Source: DATEEW01 sp035273665 (GTDB lineage: Bacteria > Pseudomonadota > Gammaproteobacteria > Burkholderiales > SG8-39). Taken from it: a stretch of DNA of 6,589 bases. Below, piece by piece: positions 6,420 to 6,589 of the stretch; the stretch's first letter is position 1, and each line of letters begins with the position of its first letter. The notes beneath the pieces are model-generated. The model made no database searches and was not told where the DNA came from. It saw only the letters and a program-made list of their open reading frames with translations. The position numbers and the translations under genes are program-made. The stretch is from positions 1 to 6,589 of the forward strand of contig DATEOW010000112.1 in NCBI GenBank assembly GCA_035273665.1, written 5' to 3'.

Positions 6420-6498
6420 TAGCGCCAGAAACCCGCTTTCAACGCGGGCGTATACTTCCTGCGCCGTTATCGGCGTCTGCGGAAAGCGGGGGGCGCTA
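6420..6498 (+). repeat. Structured gap after purM: long inverted repeat over the next gene's start
   Basis: TAGCGCC (6420-6426) pairs with GGCGCTA (6492-6498), and CCCGCTTTC (6432-6440) pairs with GAAAGCGGG (6482-6490). The two helices stack with a small internal loop, and the right arm covers the G-rich sequence and the A of the ATG at 6498. Two local hairpins lie inside: CCCGC/GCGGG (6432-6436 with 6444-6448), which competes for the left arm, and CGCCG-TTAT-CGGCG (6462-6475). No T run follows, so it does not look like a simple purM terminator. It may be a translation-control leader or a REP-like repeat. Confidence 0.5.
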
Positions 6499-6589
6499 TG
6501 AGTCCGCAAAAAAGACTACAAGCCGCGCGAGAGGCCACGCAGCAAGGCCGCTATGACGAGGCATTGCAGGAATTCATCTGGTTTCACGA
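6498..6589 (+). CDS. Hypothetical protein, TPR-like N-terminus, cut by window edge
   Basis: An ATG at 6498 opens a frame that stays open to the right edge, giving 30 codons plus two bases: MSPQKRLQAAREATQQGRYD (1-20) then EALQEFIWFH. The pattern A..A...GRYDEAL.EF is the usual face of a tetratricopeptide-like helix pair, so a helical repeat protein for protein binding is likely. I do not recognise a specific family or function. The only upstream purine tract is GCGGGGGG (6486-6493), a poor Shine-Dalgarno held in the right arm of the inverted repeat. The gene is co-directional with purM, 91 bases downstream, and may share its transcript. With so little sequence, the call rests on the start, the open frame and the repeat-like pattern. 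Confidence 0.6.
   Translation, partial: MSPQKRLQAAREATQQGRYDEALQEFIWFH

Noticed and set aside
6431..6448. The CCCGC/GCGGG hairpin as the purM terminator
   Set aside because: Only five pairs with a 7-base loop, followed by CGTATACTTCC rather than a T run.
1..6589. tRNA or rRNA genes, CRISPR array, insertion sequence, prophage or defence cassette
   Set aside because: Nearly all the sequence is explained by housekeeping and transport genes. I saw no regularly spaced repeats, transposase motifs, or RNA-gene sequence signatures.

Overview
This window reads as ordinary chromosome of a GC-rich (roughly 57-60% by eye) proteobacterium, most likely a betaproteobacterium. Two things point there. The purM product closely resembles betaproteobacterial PurM. 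The gene neighbourhood purM / AI-2E-type permease / hda / HAD phosphatase / pcnB is one I know from that class. I see no mobile element, rRNA, tRNA, CRISPR array or phage gene.

Layout. From 5220 down to the left edge, six minus-strand genes form one tightly packed unit: perM-like permease, hda, a HAD-IB phosphatase, a BtuC/FecCD-type permease, its ABC ATPase, and pcnB (cut by the left edge). Every junction overlaps: ATGA three times, TGATG once, TTGA once. There is not one untranslated base from 5220 to 1. The window therefore suggests a single transcript with translational coupling. On the plus strand, purM (5366-6406) is divergent from this unit across a 145-base intergenic region. That region holds a perfect 9-bp direct repeat, a good -10-like hexamer and a hairpin followed by five T. 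After purM comes a 91-base structured gap and the first 30 codons of an unknown, TPR-like gene cut by the right edge.

How the genes relate. PurM makes AIR in purine synthesis. Hda restrains DnaA after replication starts. PcnB adds poly(A) tails that mark RNA for decay. The HAD protein is a small-molecule phosphatase of unknown substrate. PerM is a polytopic membrane protein of uncertain cargo. The odd members are the two importer genes, which sit between the HAD gene and pcnB without a binding protein or outer-membrane receptor in view.

Most notable points: (1) Hda is only 201 residues, and the segment between Walker A and Walker B is unusually short; (2) an orphan BtuCD-type importer pair is embedded seamlessly in a housekeeping operon; (3) purM, perM and pcnB all appear to use non-ATG starts; (4) there are candidate regulatory structures upstream of purM and in the leader of the right-edge gene. 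I found no clear new defence, mobile or biosynthetic system here.
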